Assembly: GCF_023278565.1 (NCBI RefSeq)
Contig: NC_064672.1
Coordinates: 62,001-126,000, forward strand
Direction: 5' to 3'
Length of the DNA: 64,000 nt
DNA from: Colletotrichum lupini
Taxonomy: Eukaryota > Ascomycota > Sordariomycetes > Glomerellales > Glomerellaceae
This document shows, piece after piece, positions 10,473 through 23,309 of this stretch (position 1 is the first letter of the stretch; each line of letters opens with the position of its first letter). The notes below the pieces were generated by a model. The model saw nothing but the letters and a program-made list of their open reading frames with translations, did no database searches and was not told the origin of the DNA. A program made the position numbers and the translations under genes.

Positions 10473-12163
10473 CTATTGTCTGTCCTTGCACCTAATAAGT
10501 AAAGGCACTTTCTGCCAGATCAGGTACGTCTTTTGTCTCAAAGTCCATTTCTTTGACTCCTCCGTCAGTTCTAGATCAAAATTCCAAATCAACTTGGCCA
10601 ATATTATGCGCAGCTCTGCATAGGCCATGCTAGGGAACATGGTTAGAAAGCACATGGGACGAAAGTAATGCTGTCTTACCTCTTGCCTATACAGTTTCTA
10701 GGACCATAAGAAAACGGCTGACTCGCAGACTTATCGTCGTTGGCAAACATACATATGTCGCTCTTTTCTAGCCATCGCTCTGGAATGAACTCCCTTGAAT
10801 TAGTCCAATTCTGTTCCGAGTGACCAGCGGAAAGCTGATGAACGCCAACTGCCGTCTACGATAAGAATGTTAGCGGCCTGCTTCTATCGCCTTCAGTGAC
10901 AATTCGTCGCGGATCAGACTCACGCCCCCAGGAACCCATTTCCCATCAATCTCCTCACCGCTTCCAGGCACAAATCTCGGCAGAGCGCTTGGGCTGGGGG
11001 GATATATCCTCAGCCCTTCTTCGATGACTGCCTTAAGATACTTCAACTCCCCTGTCGATGCCATTGAGATCTCATCTTCGGTCTGAAATGCGGTTCTGAT
11101 CTCTTCCGATAGTGCCGTGTGCGTCTTTGGATTGCTACACAAGTAGAAGGTGATGCCAGAAAGTGCAGTGGCTGTGGTGCCACTGCCGGCGACAATGAAA
11201 GCTGACGCCATCCTGACCAAATCGGCATTGCTGAGGTCAGCTTGTGGGTTTTCTAAGATGTAACTCATAAAATCTCTCTTATTCTCGGATTGTTGAAGTC
11301 GGCGTTTGACTTTGCCGGCAGTCAACTCGCCATGTCTCTTCAGAGCCAGCTTTTGGGCCTTTGGGGCGAGCCATTCTAGCCAGGCTTCAAGTCCATAGTA
11401 GATAGCGAACTGGTATCGGACAATTCCCTGCGCTCGAGCACCAATGACTTGCAACCATGGTTGGAATGCATCGTCTAGACACCCAGCCGCCTGTCCAAAT
11501 GCCAGGTCGCTAATGATGTCAAAGGCAGCAAGGCTAAACCATTTGACCATGTCCTGAGGAGCTCCGTTCTCGCTAGAGAATCGTAGTTGTTTCATCAATT
11601 TCCCTGCGTAAAGCTGGAGGATATCCTCCTGCTCTCTTAGTGCACGGTCGCTGAAGGCTGGCAAAACTGCCTTACGAAGTCGAGAGTGAGGCTCCTGCTC
11701 GGCCGTCACGATGCCGCCATTGCGAATCGCTGGGTTAGTTACACTAGGCCCAGCGATCCCCCTTCCGTCAAAACATTTCGCAAACTCTGGTGACCTCTGA
11801 CCATATATCTTTTTCCAGGCCGTAGAACTCGTGTAAGACAGCTCATCAGGTGCAATTCTGACAACTGAGCCATACTTTTCGTGGAGCTCGCGGATTTTCC
11901 AAGCGAGGTTGCCTTGAAGGTTGACAATGTTCCATGGTAGTCGAGAAGCGGCCCAAAGTCGAGGCCCAGGGTAGCGGCTTAAAGGATGGAAATAAATGTT
12001 ATAGATGGTTCGAGATGCAACAAAAGCAGAAAACTACGCACTGTCAACAAATGCAAGAATGCAGCAGTAGAAGTCCTGATCAACTAACAAAAAAGCTAAT
12101 AAGGAGTAGTACCAGCCCAATATGGGAGGCGCAGAGCGCATTGTAACCGTGGATTAATTGCAT
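10473..12163 (-). CDS. cytochrome P450, CYP65/isotrichodermin-hydroxylase-like, 505 aa
   Basis: Four exons read on the minus strand, 12163-12089, 12033-10924, 10855-10680 and 10629-10473, give 505 residues. Exon 1 holds a membrane anchor (residues about 12-30). Next come F-H-P-L-S-R-Y-P-G-P with L-W-A-A-S-R-L-P, the usual fungal hinge, then the I-helix A-G-S-G-T-T (about 307-312), the ExxR motif E-G-L-R followed by I-Y-P-P (364-367), F-I-P-E-R-W, and the heme loop F-S-Y-G-P-R-N-C-I-G with Cys at about 450. It is a heme mono-oxygenase on the ER membrane using NADPH-P450 reductase. The last two exons carry the heme loop and are easily missed; without them the gene would wrongly look truncated. 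One oddity: the I-helix acidic residue before T-T is Gly. It lies 356 bp downstream of a multicopper oxidase on the same strand. Substrate unknown. Confidence 0.88.
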
Positions 12164-12519
12164 GAAGGCTTTCTCTCGTAGAGGAAGAGAGATCTCCCTT
12201 TCAGTTGAGAACCAATGTTAACTGACACTGAATGCAATAGTCCCTTGGCATTGCCAAGACTCGTGGCACAGGAATGCTTTTTATTCTCACCATCAAAAAG
12301 CTGTTATGGTACATCATGAGTCAGGAGACGCTTTCAGCTGAACGAACAGTGAGGCTGCCTTGTAGAACGTGTGCGGCTCCTGGGTTTTGATTCATTGCAT
12401 AAACCATAATCATCCCTGCAGTGGGTCCGCAACTATTGGCTGTATTGTGGTTTTGGTGACGATTACGCACACAACAATTGCAATACATTAAATCTAACAA
12501 TTATCTCAGTCTATGGGTA
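12164..12519. other. intergenic between multicopper oxidase and P450
   Basis: 356 bp that must hold the oxidase 3' end and the P450 promoter. No other feature seen. Confidence 0.6.
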
Positions 12520-14448
12520 TCATTTTTCCTCATCTTCCTCAAAGAAGTGCACGACTGATGGTGCGAAAGTGGCGTTGCCATTAACGTTTCCTCCGTACTG
12601 CAAATATCCAGCCGCATCAACAGCGGGAATGCCGGTAATGTCTTGGTAATCTCCCATGACCCAAACACTCTGCATGCCCATAACCATGTGTTGCAAAATA
12701 TGACAGTGAATCTAGCCTTTGGTCAGCTCATGTCTAGCAAGTCTTGTGGAAATGAAGCAGACTTACCATCCATACACCGGCGTCCTCCACACGTAGACGC
12801 CAGCCTCTCCACCCGGAAACATCGCCAGACTTTGTCTTCTCGCCATATCGATAAAGGTTTGTTGTGTCTCGCTTGACTGGATTGTAGTTCTTCAGCCGCT
12901 CCTCGTTCTCGGTGCTATTGTAAGTTCCATTGCCACTGCCAATGTCCCAGTAATGTCCGCCATGAGCATGAAAGGGATGGAAGTCGAGGCCACCATTGCC
13001 ATTGACCAGTGATCCAGTGTTGTGCCAAATAATCTCGAGAACCTTGGATCATGTCAGCTCAATATTCTATTGAGTGAAACAGAACAGCATCAAACACTCA
13101 CCTCGCCCATCTTTGCCGGCCATGTCAACGTAGTCGGATCCCAGCCGTTGTTGTTCATGGCGGCAGTGTAGTTCGGAATGGCAGACGGCCCGTTCTCGTA
13201 GATGTTGATCAGGTAGGGCTGATCTCCCGCATAAGGCGTCGAAGTCTCGTTCCATTGCAGTCCGTTGAGCTGCCAAAGGGTGGTCTGGGTCGCGAGTTGA
13301 CGATTATCGATGTGAATTTGCCGAGTTACTTCGCTAGCCTGGGGGAAATTGTTTGGTACCAACGGTTCCAAGGCATACTCTGCCCATTCATACGTCTTGT
13401 TGGAAAGTGTCAGAGGAGGAGTGACTGGAGCTGTTGTAATCTGCGGTTGTGCCTTGGAGTATCGTAGTACGCCATAGCCCTGGTACACCTTCGGACGGTC
13501 TTTGGTCTCCAACTGAATAAGGTAGTCGGTTTTCCCGTTTAACTCTGCCTCGGTTTTAGTCTTGAAGATGACATCAAAACGCTGACCCGAAGTCAATTGC
13601 ATGAACTTCTCAGTGTGAGGTTTGGTATAGTGACCATCAGCTTCGATGATGGTAAAGTTGTCATGATCCACGATGCCTACTTGCACCATGGACAATGCCG
13701 TAGCACCAATGAAGCGCATGCGATAAGTTTTTCCAGGCTCCACGTCGATGACTGGTAGCTTGCAGTTTCCATTTCCGGCAGTCTCCCCAACAGAGACTCC
13801 GACGCCGTTGATGAGGACCGCATTCGTTTCGCCAGACCAGGTGAAAGGCGTTGCCACGAGGCCCTTCTCGATAACGGTGTCCGTTTTGTTGAAGTAGTCG
13901 GTGAGGAAGACAATCCTCTCCTCATCATATACATAGGGGGGCTCGGCCTTGTCCTCAATGATCAGTGGGCCAGAAGCTGTCATAGCCTGGAAGCCGACAT
14001 GAGAATGGTAGAAGTAGGTACCGGATTCGGATCGTAGGGGGTAGACCTCGTAGTCGAAGAAATGATCAGGTGGAATAGGCCACTGGGTGGCGGATGGGCT
14101 ACCATCAGAGAAAGGTGCCATGCGCATGCTCAAACCATGCCAGTGGATGGTTGCATTATGGTCTGGCATATCATTGTAGACTCTGATCCAACTTCTTCGC
14201 CCAGGCTTGAGTCTGAGCGTCGGCCCGAACAATGTGCCATTGATCAGGGCCGACATTCTTGTCTGGCAACCAATTGAGACGTTTTCGTAGGTCATTTTCA
14301 ACACAAAGTCCGGCGTAAAGCTGGCACCATGCTTCTGTCGACCTCCATAGTGACCTGGGGGCCCGTGATCTGACTTGCGCGGGCCCCAAGCAGAGACCTG
14401 CGTAAGCAGGGCAAAGAAATAAAGTACCGAAACGAACGACTGCATCAT
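12520..14448 (-). CDS. secreted multicopper oxidase (laccase/ascorbate-oxidase-like), 604 aa
   Basis: Three exons on the minus strand, 14448-13102, 13042-12767 and 12711-12520, joined at GTGAGT...CAAG and GTAAGT...CTAG, give 604 residues. The start is the first of two tandem ATGs (14448); residues 1-20 form a signal peptide ending V-S-A before W-G-P-R-K. All four copper-ligand segments are present: H-W-H-G-L, Y-H-S-H-V-G, H-P-F-H-A-H-G-G and H-C-H-I-L-Q-H followed by M-V-M-G-M. So type 1, 2 and 3 sites look intact, with Met as the likely axial type 1 ligand. Such enzymes couple one-electron oxidation of phenols, ascorbate-like donors or metal ions to reduction of O2 to water outside the cell. 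Many N-x-S/T sites are seen. Substrate class is not decidable by eye. It is co-directional with the adjacent P450. Confidence 0.92.
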
Positions 14449-15557
14449 GGTCAATGAACGCACAGAGGGAAGAGGAGGGTGTGGGAGCCGAGTACGTTGA
14501 GCAGAATCTGGCAAAGGGCCTCACTTTAGATGTATGCTCACGAACCCCCTTACTCGGCGCCCTGTCTCAGAGCAAAGATGAGGGAATGCCATCATTGAGT
14601 TAGCCTTCTGCGCTACCCATTCCAACATCACCGTGGGCATTCGTAGCCCCTCTTCGTTCATTCCACTAATAAAGTTACCGTTGCGTTCACCCGCCGAAGC
14701 GTTGGCTTCGTTCCTCGTCGGCGGTACACGCACACGTTGCCGGCACTGCAGGTCAAGCGGCCCTGTGCCGGTTTAGCCCCGCGATGCAAACCTAAAATGT
14801 GATTGTCTCCAATCGGAACTCCCTAGTGCTGCGAATGCGAAGAGAGTGGGCTTGAGTAGCGTTGTTGGCTTTGGAATAGACTTTGGTTGATCCTTGTACT
14901 TATTTCAAATTCCAATTAAGCCTGTTTCTTTGTTTGATGGTTGTTCCCGAAAGTCCGTCTCGAAGCTATGTTCTGCATTCGGCCACCTCGTGTCCGGAGT
15001 TCTCGGAATTGAAGTCAAGGGTCTCTTGAGATCTGCGGGCGCTTATTAGATTAGCGTCCGCCCTAGCAGGCCAGCTCACCTGCAACTGCACGCCAAAGGA
15101 ATTCAACAAGCCCTATAAGGTTTGATTCGACTACGGCGTAGGCCGACCCCAGATTGGGTTCAAATGAAGAGTACCAAAAAGTCACATATCAAGAGTCATG
15201 CTCGCCTGCTAACCTCTGTCATAATCCGACAAAAGTCGATGATCATTTTGACACATCGCCTTCGCCGACGCTGGAAAGCACCTAGCGTCTCTGGCTCTGG
15301 ATTGAGGTGGATAATTCTGAATATTTACGGGAATATGCAGTTGACCATACTTTCATCTGACTCGAGTGAGCGCGGAGACTCCAACAACATTACAAGCCAC
15401 CCGGAATCAATCTTGCCTAATACGATGAAACTCATCGAGAACATTAGGGAATTCCATTCGATCAGGGATAACTTCGACGAGCCAAATCACGGATCCTTCT
15501 TGATCGAGGGTTTACACCTTGCCATGTACTTCGAATTGCCTGCCAAGAGGGGAGAAT
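14449..15557. other. intergenic, no supported gene
   Basis: Oxidase promoter at left. A frame open at 15122-15586 runs into the solo LTR and lacks family or splice support, so I do not call it. Confidence 0.5.
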
Positions 15558-15760
15558 TGTTGGTATCCCTATTACAGGGTAGTTAGTTCGAACCGTAGGT
15601 TGACGAAGAGATCAATTGAACTATATGAATTTCTGCGTAGGTATAAAAAGGAGGTTCTAACCGTAGGTTGGGCTAGCTACGATAATCGTAAATAGGGCCC
15701 CTAATTGGCCCCTGCGCAGTCGGCCGTATGCCGCGGTCGAATTGGACTTCCAATCCGACA
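15558..15760 (-). repeat. solo LTR of the local Ty1/copia family, flanked by AGAAT duplication
   Basis: 203 bp running from TGTTGGTATCCC to CCAATCCGACA, i.e. TG...CA ended. It is flanked by perfect 5-bp direct repeats AGAAT at 15553-15557 and 15761-15765. It matches the LTRs of the two full elements further right and has the orientation of the element at 16744-24990. No internal sequence follows, so it is the product of LTR-LTR recombination. It keeps far more C and G (for example GCGCAGTCGGCCG and GCCGCGGTCG) than the LTRs of the full copies, so it is the best local approximation of the unmutated LTR. Confidence 0.92.
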
Positions 15761-15765
15761 AGAAT

Positions 15766-16738
15766 TGACAAAGAGGACAAAATGGACAGCTGCAAAGCGG
15801 CCACTTCCACACTTAGTTGACTGAAGACAACTTCGAGGAAGAGGTGAGAATACAGCATGCATGCATTCCTGATAACAGGAATGCCTCAATTTCACTAACC
15901 CTTCCCAAACCCCCGGTTCTTAGATAAGTAGCCGGCACCACAAATCTATGCAAAGGGTTACCGAGCCTGCTCGATGGAAAAGTGATGTTACCAAATAGCA
16001 GCCGGCTATCAGAAGGTTCCACGGTTCAAGACTGAAAGCGTCATTTTAATCCACAATTTGATGCAATATGTGCTAGTTTCCTGTTGAGTCAAGGTCGCCT
16101 AATTGGGGCTTGAGGGATCCAGCCAACCTAGTGACCTTGTCAACGGGACTCTACACATCGGAAAGCGATTCATGACGCACTTGAATCTCGAATTACACAA
16201 ATATGTATGCAACAGATCATCCTCGCAAGTACTTAATAGATTACCATATGGCTCAGGAATCTAACTTGAAAAGCACGCACATTATGGTTAGAGGAGGCCG
16301 ATCCCATTCATGAACTCTCGGATGTGGGAAGTTTCAATAATGCTAGAAGGTTAATTGGAGACAGAAAGGGTCTGTGACCATTGTTAAATAGACAACTACG
16401 CTACTTCAGTCACATAACCTCTCAGGAATCTGCTTTAGTATAGTACAATGGAGTTGGCTGATAGAAAGCTTTACATGAAGACGTATTTACAAGAACCAAT
16501 GATGACATGTTAGAATGTGGCAGTATTTTGTTTATACTGCCACACTTGCAGACGTATATCAGCCTGCACAAGTTGACTGAGCAGTGAGCAGTGTCTCCGT
16601 ACGTGTTAGCTAGTCTCAACGTCTGCGGTCTTTTGGTCTTAAACGCTAAGAGTGCGGTTGTAAGCCCACAATAAATTAATGACATGACTTTGACAGTATT
16701 CTCAATAGTGAGGCTTATGTAATAAATATGGGCTGGAA
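15766..16738. other. spacer between solo LTR and first copia element
   Basis: About 1 kb of ordinary base composition, no gene recognised. Apparently host sequence between two independent insertions. Confidence 0.5.
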
Positions 16739-16743
16739 GATGG

Positions 16744-16948
16744 TGTTAGTATCCCTATTACAGGGTAGTTAGTTCGAACCGTAGTTAACGAAGAGATTAA
16801 TTAAACTATATAAATATCTGCGTAGTAGGTATAAAAAGGAGGTTCTAACTATAAGTTAGGCTAGCTACGATAATCGTAAATAGGGCCCCTAATTAGCCCC
16901 TATATAGTCGGCTATATACCGTAGTTAAATTAGATTTTTAATCCGATA
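16744..16948 (-). repeat. left LTR (3' LTR) of the minus-strand copia element
   Basis: 205 bp. The outer part keeps near-original bases; the inner part (16900-16948) is heavily C-to-T/G-to-A changed, ending TCCGATA where the solo LTR has TCCGACA. Confidence 0.9.
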
Positions 16949-19900
16949 CTAACTTTCTCTTTCTTTTATTAATTTAATTACTACGGTTAGAAGTATAATT
17001 CGACCTCGGGCCCGTTTACTAAGTCGTCTCCTTTTCCCCCTTTTTTCTACTCTTTTTATATAACCTATCCCTCTATTCGTATAATAACTTTTTTATTACT
17101 TATAAATTACTCTAATCCCTTATTTAGTACTATTTTTATAAAAGCGTTTATAAGGTTATTTTTATTATTAATTTAATAAATCTCGAGTATTTTATACCTT
17201 TTATATAATTACCTAAGGGCTATAATATTAATTATAAACCTCTTTTTTTTCATCGTTTTTAATTTAATAAGGTATTTATATAGCGAGTAGGAATCGGTAT
17301 AAATAACCGTTAGAATAGGTAAAAGGCTAATTCGATTAATAATTTTTTTTAGCGTTATTAAAATCGTATAAGAGAGGTTAACGCTATTAATTATACCGTA
17401 GACCTCTAACGTTAGTATATTTCTTATTACTTACTTATTTTTAATTAATAAATAATAGATTATATTACTATATATAGTAAATTCGCTCTTACTTATACTC
17501 TCGTTAGCTAGGATAATAATATACCCTAATTACGAAATAAGGTCGTTATTATTCGTAAATAACTTATTAATAAAAACGTAGAGCTTATTAATTATAAGGT
17601 CGATTAGGTAGTAAACGAGACCTTAATTAAGATTCGTTTACTACTACTTAAGCCGCTTATTAAGTACTTTAATATCTCGTTTAGTTAGATTTATAGCCTA
17701 CGCTACCTTAGTATAATTAAAAATTATTTCGGGTTAATAAATACTTATAATATATACCCCTCGCGCGAGCTTAGTTTTATACCGTTTTTTAATATTAATT
17801 ATATTTAGATTAATAAAGTTAATCTTTCTACCCTACCCCTTTTATTAAAAAATAACGGTTTCTTTTTTAATTATAAAAATCCTATTATTAAATACTAGGG
17901 GAGTATTTATTATAAAGACCTCTTTTAGCTTCGCTATAAAGCCCGCTTTTTAAAGCTCCTTATCCTCTTTTTTTATAAAGTTAATATTAAATAAGCCTAA
18001 TATATTATCGGTTTATATTCTAACGATCCTCAATTAATTACTTTTATACTCTGCGATTAATAAGCACAGGTCGTACGTAAAAGTAACTATTAATAGTTAA
18101 TTAATATAAAAATCGTAGTAAATAGCTTATTAATAAGTGCCCGATTTTACGAGCCTATATAATAGCTTAAGCACTTTAATAATCGTGCTTTCTAAGTACT
18201 TACTAGCTATTTCCTTCGGTAGATAGGCTAGGATTTTCCTTATGAGCCCTGTGGCCGATTAGGTATAGGCCTAGGTAATATTATAGCTCTAAATCTCGTA
18301 TCCTTTTTTCCGTAGCGATACTATTAGTACTATTATTAATCGTTAGCTATAGCGCTATATAGTAAGTAATTATATAAATAGCGTCGCCTTTTTAATATTA
18401 CCGTATTTTTAAATTACGTATTTAGACTTTTCGTACAGCTAGGGTATTTTTTTCTTTTTAATCTTACGAACTATTCGTAATTTAAATATATAGAGGTTTA
18501 TATATTTTTCTAAGTTATATAAGATAAATCGATAGACCCCTCGATTATAAAGAGTATTTATTTTAATAAGATCTAATCCCTTATACGGCTTTTTAATAAT
18601 TATAATTACGCTTTTTTTATATAGTTTAACCGCTAGCTCGAAATCGGCTTTTTTTTTACTATATAAAAGGTATTAATTACCTTATTACTAATAATAAATT
18701 GCTACGTTAGGGCTTGCTATCGTAGTTTTTTACGACGTCTTGCCGGTAGTATTAGTGCCCTTTTAATAATTTCTTTTTCCTCGTCGTTTATTAGTACTAC
18801 TACGACGATTTTGTTAAGGATAATTTCCTATGCCTTTACTACGGGTTATATAGTTTCCCCTGGCTCTTTTTCTTTTTATAAATTAGAAATTACCTTATTA
18901 GGATCTATATAGTACGGTCTAACTATTATAATTAATATTTCAAGTAGCTAGTTACGATCTCTTACGACTATATAAGAGCGCTCGTTAATAGAAATTAACT
19001 TATATAGCCTAGCCTATTATTAAGTAATTTCGCACTATACTCGTATATCTAAATTTAGTAATATATTTAGATTATTCTCTATATTAAGCCTATTATACGT
19101 AGTAATTACCTTATTAACTTACTTTTTTATACTTACCTCGCGCAGTACCTATATTACTTTTTTAATTACTCGGGCTCGTTAGCTTATACTTAGTAATAGT
19201 AGCGAGGCTAAGGTCGCTCTTAAATATGCTCTAAATATTAATAGCGTTAGTATAAGTCCGTTAGGCCTTATAGTATTATTATAATATTTAAGTGCTATTT
19301 AGAGGTATTCGTTATTAGTAGAATCCGGATTTTCCTTTTTAATAACTCTAAACGCCCTTTTTAATTGCTAATATGCCCTTTTTACCTTTTTAATATTATA
19401 ATACGCTTTAACGGGTACGACTTTTAGCTATATACTATAGGCCGTTATATTATTCCTAAATTTTACTAACTTAAAGCTAGTACTAGCGTCGGTTCTAATG
19501 CTATCTAGCGGTCCTTAGTATATATTAATCTAGCTTTTTCGTAGGGCTACTTATATTATCTTTACTTATAAATCCTAGAGGAATTGCCCTACTTAGAAGG
19601 ATATAGTTACGTCGATTATATATAGTACTAGCCGACTATTTAAGTAGAAGATATTAACGACGATTTCCTAGTTAAAGTTAAGCTTATTACGTAATTTAAA
19701 TTTAAATTTACGTAGGCTCTGCGTATTTATTTAGCATTAGTAATATACTTTTATTAACTACTCTAGCGCCCCTATTTTAATATTATTATTACCTAATTAT
19801 TTTAAAAAGTTATATAGCCTCGTAACCGACGAGTGCCCGAATCTCTAGTATAGTTTTCTAAGCTCACTTTCCGTTAGGTAATTAATTAATTTCGTATTGT

Positions 19901-22166
19901 TAGTAAGCTTTATAAACGTATACCCCTATCGTCGTTTGACTATTTCGAAATACTTATTACTAAAGATTCTATTCTTTGTATTATTAAATATAATGCTTAG
20001 TCGATCTATATCTTTTAGATATAGGAGAAATAGGGTATTAATAAGTAAAATATAAAAAGTTATTATTCTAAAGTATATCTCTATTTCTATTATACTTAGG
20101 GCGACGATTTCCTTATTTAAGCTAAAACTAATCTTCGTAATACTTATTATTAACGTATTAAGTATTATTAATACGATTTTTTATAGTACTTAAAATTACC
20201 TTTTTCTTTTAGTTAACTATTACGATGCCCTAGTGTTTAGGATAATTTTATAAAAATCGTTTAGGCTATACTTTTTACTCGCGTAGAATACTTATACGAG
20301 CTTAGTATTTAAAGGATTTAAGTAGTATAAAAAGGACCCCTCTAGCTGCCCCTAGATTTACTTAGTATTATATTCCTTTTTTTTAAATATTAAGAAAAAT
20401 AGCGTTTTCTTTTTAATTATTAAAAAAATAGGCTTTGGCCCTATTAAATTCGCCCTTTTAGCCGCCTCTATATCCGTTATCTAAGGGACCTTCCCTTACT
20501 ATTTATAAATAAAAGCCTACTTATTAAGAGCTTTTACTACCCTCTATTTATTTAGCCTCGTATATCTTCTAAAGGCTAATAAAGTAAAAAAAGAGTAGTT
20601 AATATTGTTAATTTTGTTATAATTTAATTTATTAGTATAGGGGGTAAGATCTTCTTTATTTTCTAAATCTCTTATAGGGGGTATATACTTTAAGCTACTA
20701 CTTTAGTTACTATTACTAGGTTTTATACCCCCAGATCTATTCTTATATATAATAAAGAATTAGTTAAACCGACGAGGGCTAGTTTTACCGTCTATTACCC
20801 TCGACTTTTTATACTATTTATACAATTTAGTATACTCTTCTTCGGAGTAGTTACTTAATTAATATCTATCTTTTTTATAAATATAGTATTACTTTTTTTA
20901 TTACCCTACTTATAAGTTAAATCTCTACCTATTCGACGAATCTAGGCCTCTTTACTAATAATTACTATATTTAGCCTCTTTTCTTTTTTTATTATATATT
21001 TAATTAACTTAATATTATTAATAAGGGCTATTATATATTTAAAAGTATGTTTAGCGCAGTATTCTTACTTTAATATTAAAACTAGATCTTAGCCTCGAGT
21101 AGAGCGTCTCGTAGTCTTTAGGTACTTAGTATAGGGTTATTTTTATTTCTAATATACGCTAAACTATAGTATAAAAATATCCGACTTTCCGCTCGTTTAT
21201 TTTCTTATTTAATTAGGTTTTTACTAACTTATTAATTCGATTAATAAGCTCTTCGAGGATCTTTACTCGCAATTTACCCTCTATTATCCTAGTTATAAAT
21301 ACGAAAAAAATCGCTCATAGCTTAAATAAGAGCTCTAGGTTCTTATCGTAAGTCTCGAAGTAGCTTCGGATTACGTTAATTATACTAAAAAAGTCGTTTT
21401 AATTAAGATTACGTACTATTTTATAATAATAATTAGAGGCTTTATTTATAAATATAATATTAATTACTAAATAGTACTAGTGTTCCCTAATTCTGACTTT
21501 TTTATAATAATTATAAAATATTATTAGGGTTTTTTATAAGACCTTATACTTCCCCCTAGAGTATAATTTCTCTTTTAAAAAGATCTTTTTAAGGTTTATA
21601 AATTACCTCGTATTTATTACTAGATTTTTAATATCTATATACGATCCCTACGTCGCTACGTATTATTAATAACTTCGGGTCGTTTACCTCTTTTTTTATT
21701 AGCTAATTAGCGCCGAATTTCGTATTAATAGCGGTAACGAGTTATAGATCGAAATAAGTAAAATTATTAATTATCGTACTTTTAATACTATATTTTACCC
21801 CGGTATATCCTTTTATAATAATAAATTTCTATTAGTAATTATAGGAAGGAAATCTAGGTCGTTTACCTTTTTTCTAAATTTATTAAAGCGATTATACGCT
21901 CTATCGACTTATACTTAGTTTTATAATATAAATTCCTCCTCTATAATTATTATTATTAGTATTTTATATAGCTCTTACGATTATAATTACGCTAGTAATA
22001 CCCCTCGCCCGTAGAGGAATTTATTAACTACTTTTATAATTCCTAAGCTTGCGCTCGCGAATTATTCGTTTAGTTAATAACTAAAGTTATTTATAATCTC
22101 GTAAAATAAGGGTTACCCCTATAACCCTTTTTTTTTATAAACCTTAGTTAAATAGATTAATACTAT

Positions 22167-23309
22167 CCCCCCGACGGAGCAATCTACCGGGGCCGTACTA
22201 TGTATTACGTATTAGGGAAAACTAGGTATATTGCGCTCTATACCTAACTACTAATTAAAATAGCTCCTAACCTTCTACTACCCGCCTATAGGGCGAGCTT
22301 TACCTACTCTAACGCGCATAGGACCTCCTAGTACTAGCCCGCGTAAGTAGCTAGGCCTAGTATAATTTATTCTTTTATATAAGTATTATTATTACCCGGG
22401 GGGTCCCGTAGGAGCTATTTAAGGCGCCGGCTTATTACTTTAACTTTATATACCTCTAGCCCGTTTATTATAACTATTATAACTAAGCTAGCGTCGATAT
22501 ACTAAATCTTAGTATCCGTACTAGCCTAGCTATTTACGGCGCTTATAATATTACCTAGCCGAATTCCGTACTACTAGAAGGTACTTCGCTACTTTTTAGG
22601 CGTACTTACGTTAGCTACGATGGCCATAGCGTCGAGCTAGCCGAGGGCGCCTAGCCCGAGAGGGGCAGACTTATTAATAGGTATCTTTAGAGTAGGTTCT
22701 CGTCGAGGTAGTATTTTAACTAGCTAACCTCTTAACTAGTTATTTAACTAGCTATCTAAGTAGTAGTTTATGTATTAATAGGTTTGTTTAGTGGATTTAT
22801 TTAGTGGATTTATTTAGTGGATTTATTTAGTGGATTTGTTTAGTAGATTTATTTAGTTTAAATAGAGAATAGCTTTAGGTAATGTTAGAAGCGATAAGGA
22901 TAAAAAGAATCTTTGCGAGCTCTAGTATAAGTAGTAGATATTAGCCTATTTAGCCCTTTCTTTAGAAACCTCTACGTTATTATTAAAGTTTAGAACCTCT
23001 GCGGTTAAGGGCCGCCTCTAATTATTACGGCCGACTATAGCGGCCGACTATTATAGCTAATTATTACGGCCGACCTCTGCCGTCGACCTTTTTAGCCGGC
23101 GCCGCTATATAAAATAGCTTACTTATCCCGAATTAAATAGCGGTTTTTATATTAAAATTACTATATTACGTTAAGCGCGTGCTTAGGATATATTACGCGT
23201 ATTATATAGTTAAAAAGTATACTATATCGTATAATTTCCTTTAAAAGCGTAATCCCGTTAAGGTCGATCTTTTGTACCTATAAAGCCGGAAAAAAAAACC
23301 ACTACATAA
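22167..23309. mobile_element. nested 1143-bp insertion of unknown type, flanked by 11-bp direct repeats
   Basis: Inside the minus-strand copia element. It is flanked by identical ATTAATACTAT at 22156-22166 and 23310-23320, while the sister element has this site once (around 28773-28783), so this is an insertion and not a deletion in the sister. It starts CCCCCCGACGGAGC and ends with an A tract then CCACTACATA; no terminal inverted repeats are visible. It holds a 13-bp tandem repeat (22787-22858) and GC-rich partly palindromic stretches rich in CGGCCGAC near 23030-23100. An 11-bp duplication without inverted repeats would fit a truncated LINE or SINE-like sequence, or a Mutator-like element with degraded ends. 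It is itself RIP-marked, so it is older than or as old as the RIP of its host. Class undecided. Confidence 0.7.
22787..22858 (+). repeat. 13-bp tandem repeat in the nested insertion
   Basis: About five and a half copies of a unit close to TTTAGTGGATTTA. The GTGG core recurs at 22791, 22804, 22817 and 22830, with GTAG at 22843, an exact 13-bp period. Confidence 0.85.

Noticed and set aside
10870..11709. P450 read as a truncated pseudogene lacking the heme loop
   Set aside because: Reading on across two introns recovers F-S-Y-G-P-R-N-C-I-G and a normal C-terminus, and upstream exons supply the membrane anchor.
15122..15586. Open frame of about 154 codons ending inside the solo LTR
   Set aside because: It runs into a transposon terminus, has no family match I know and no plausible ATG context or splice sites.
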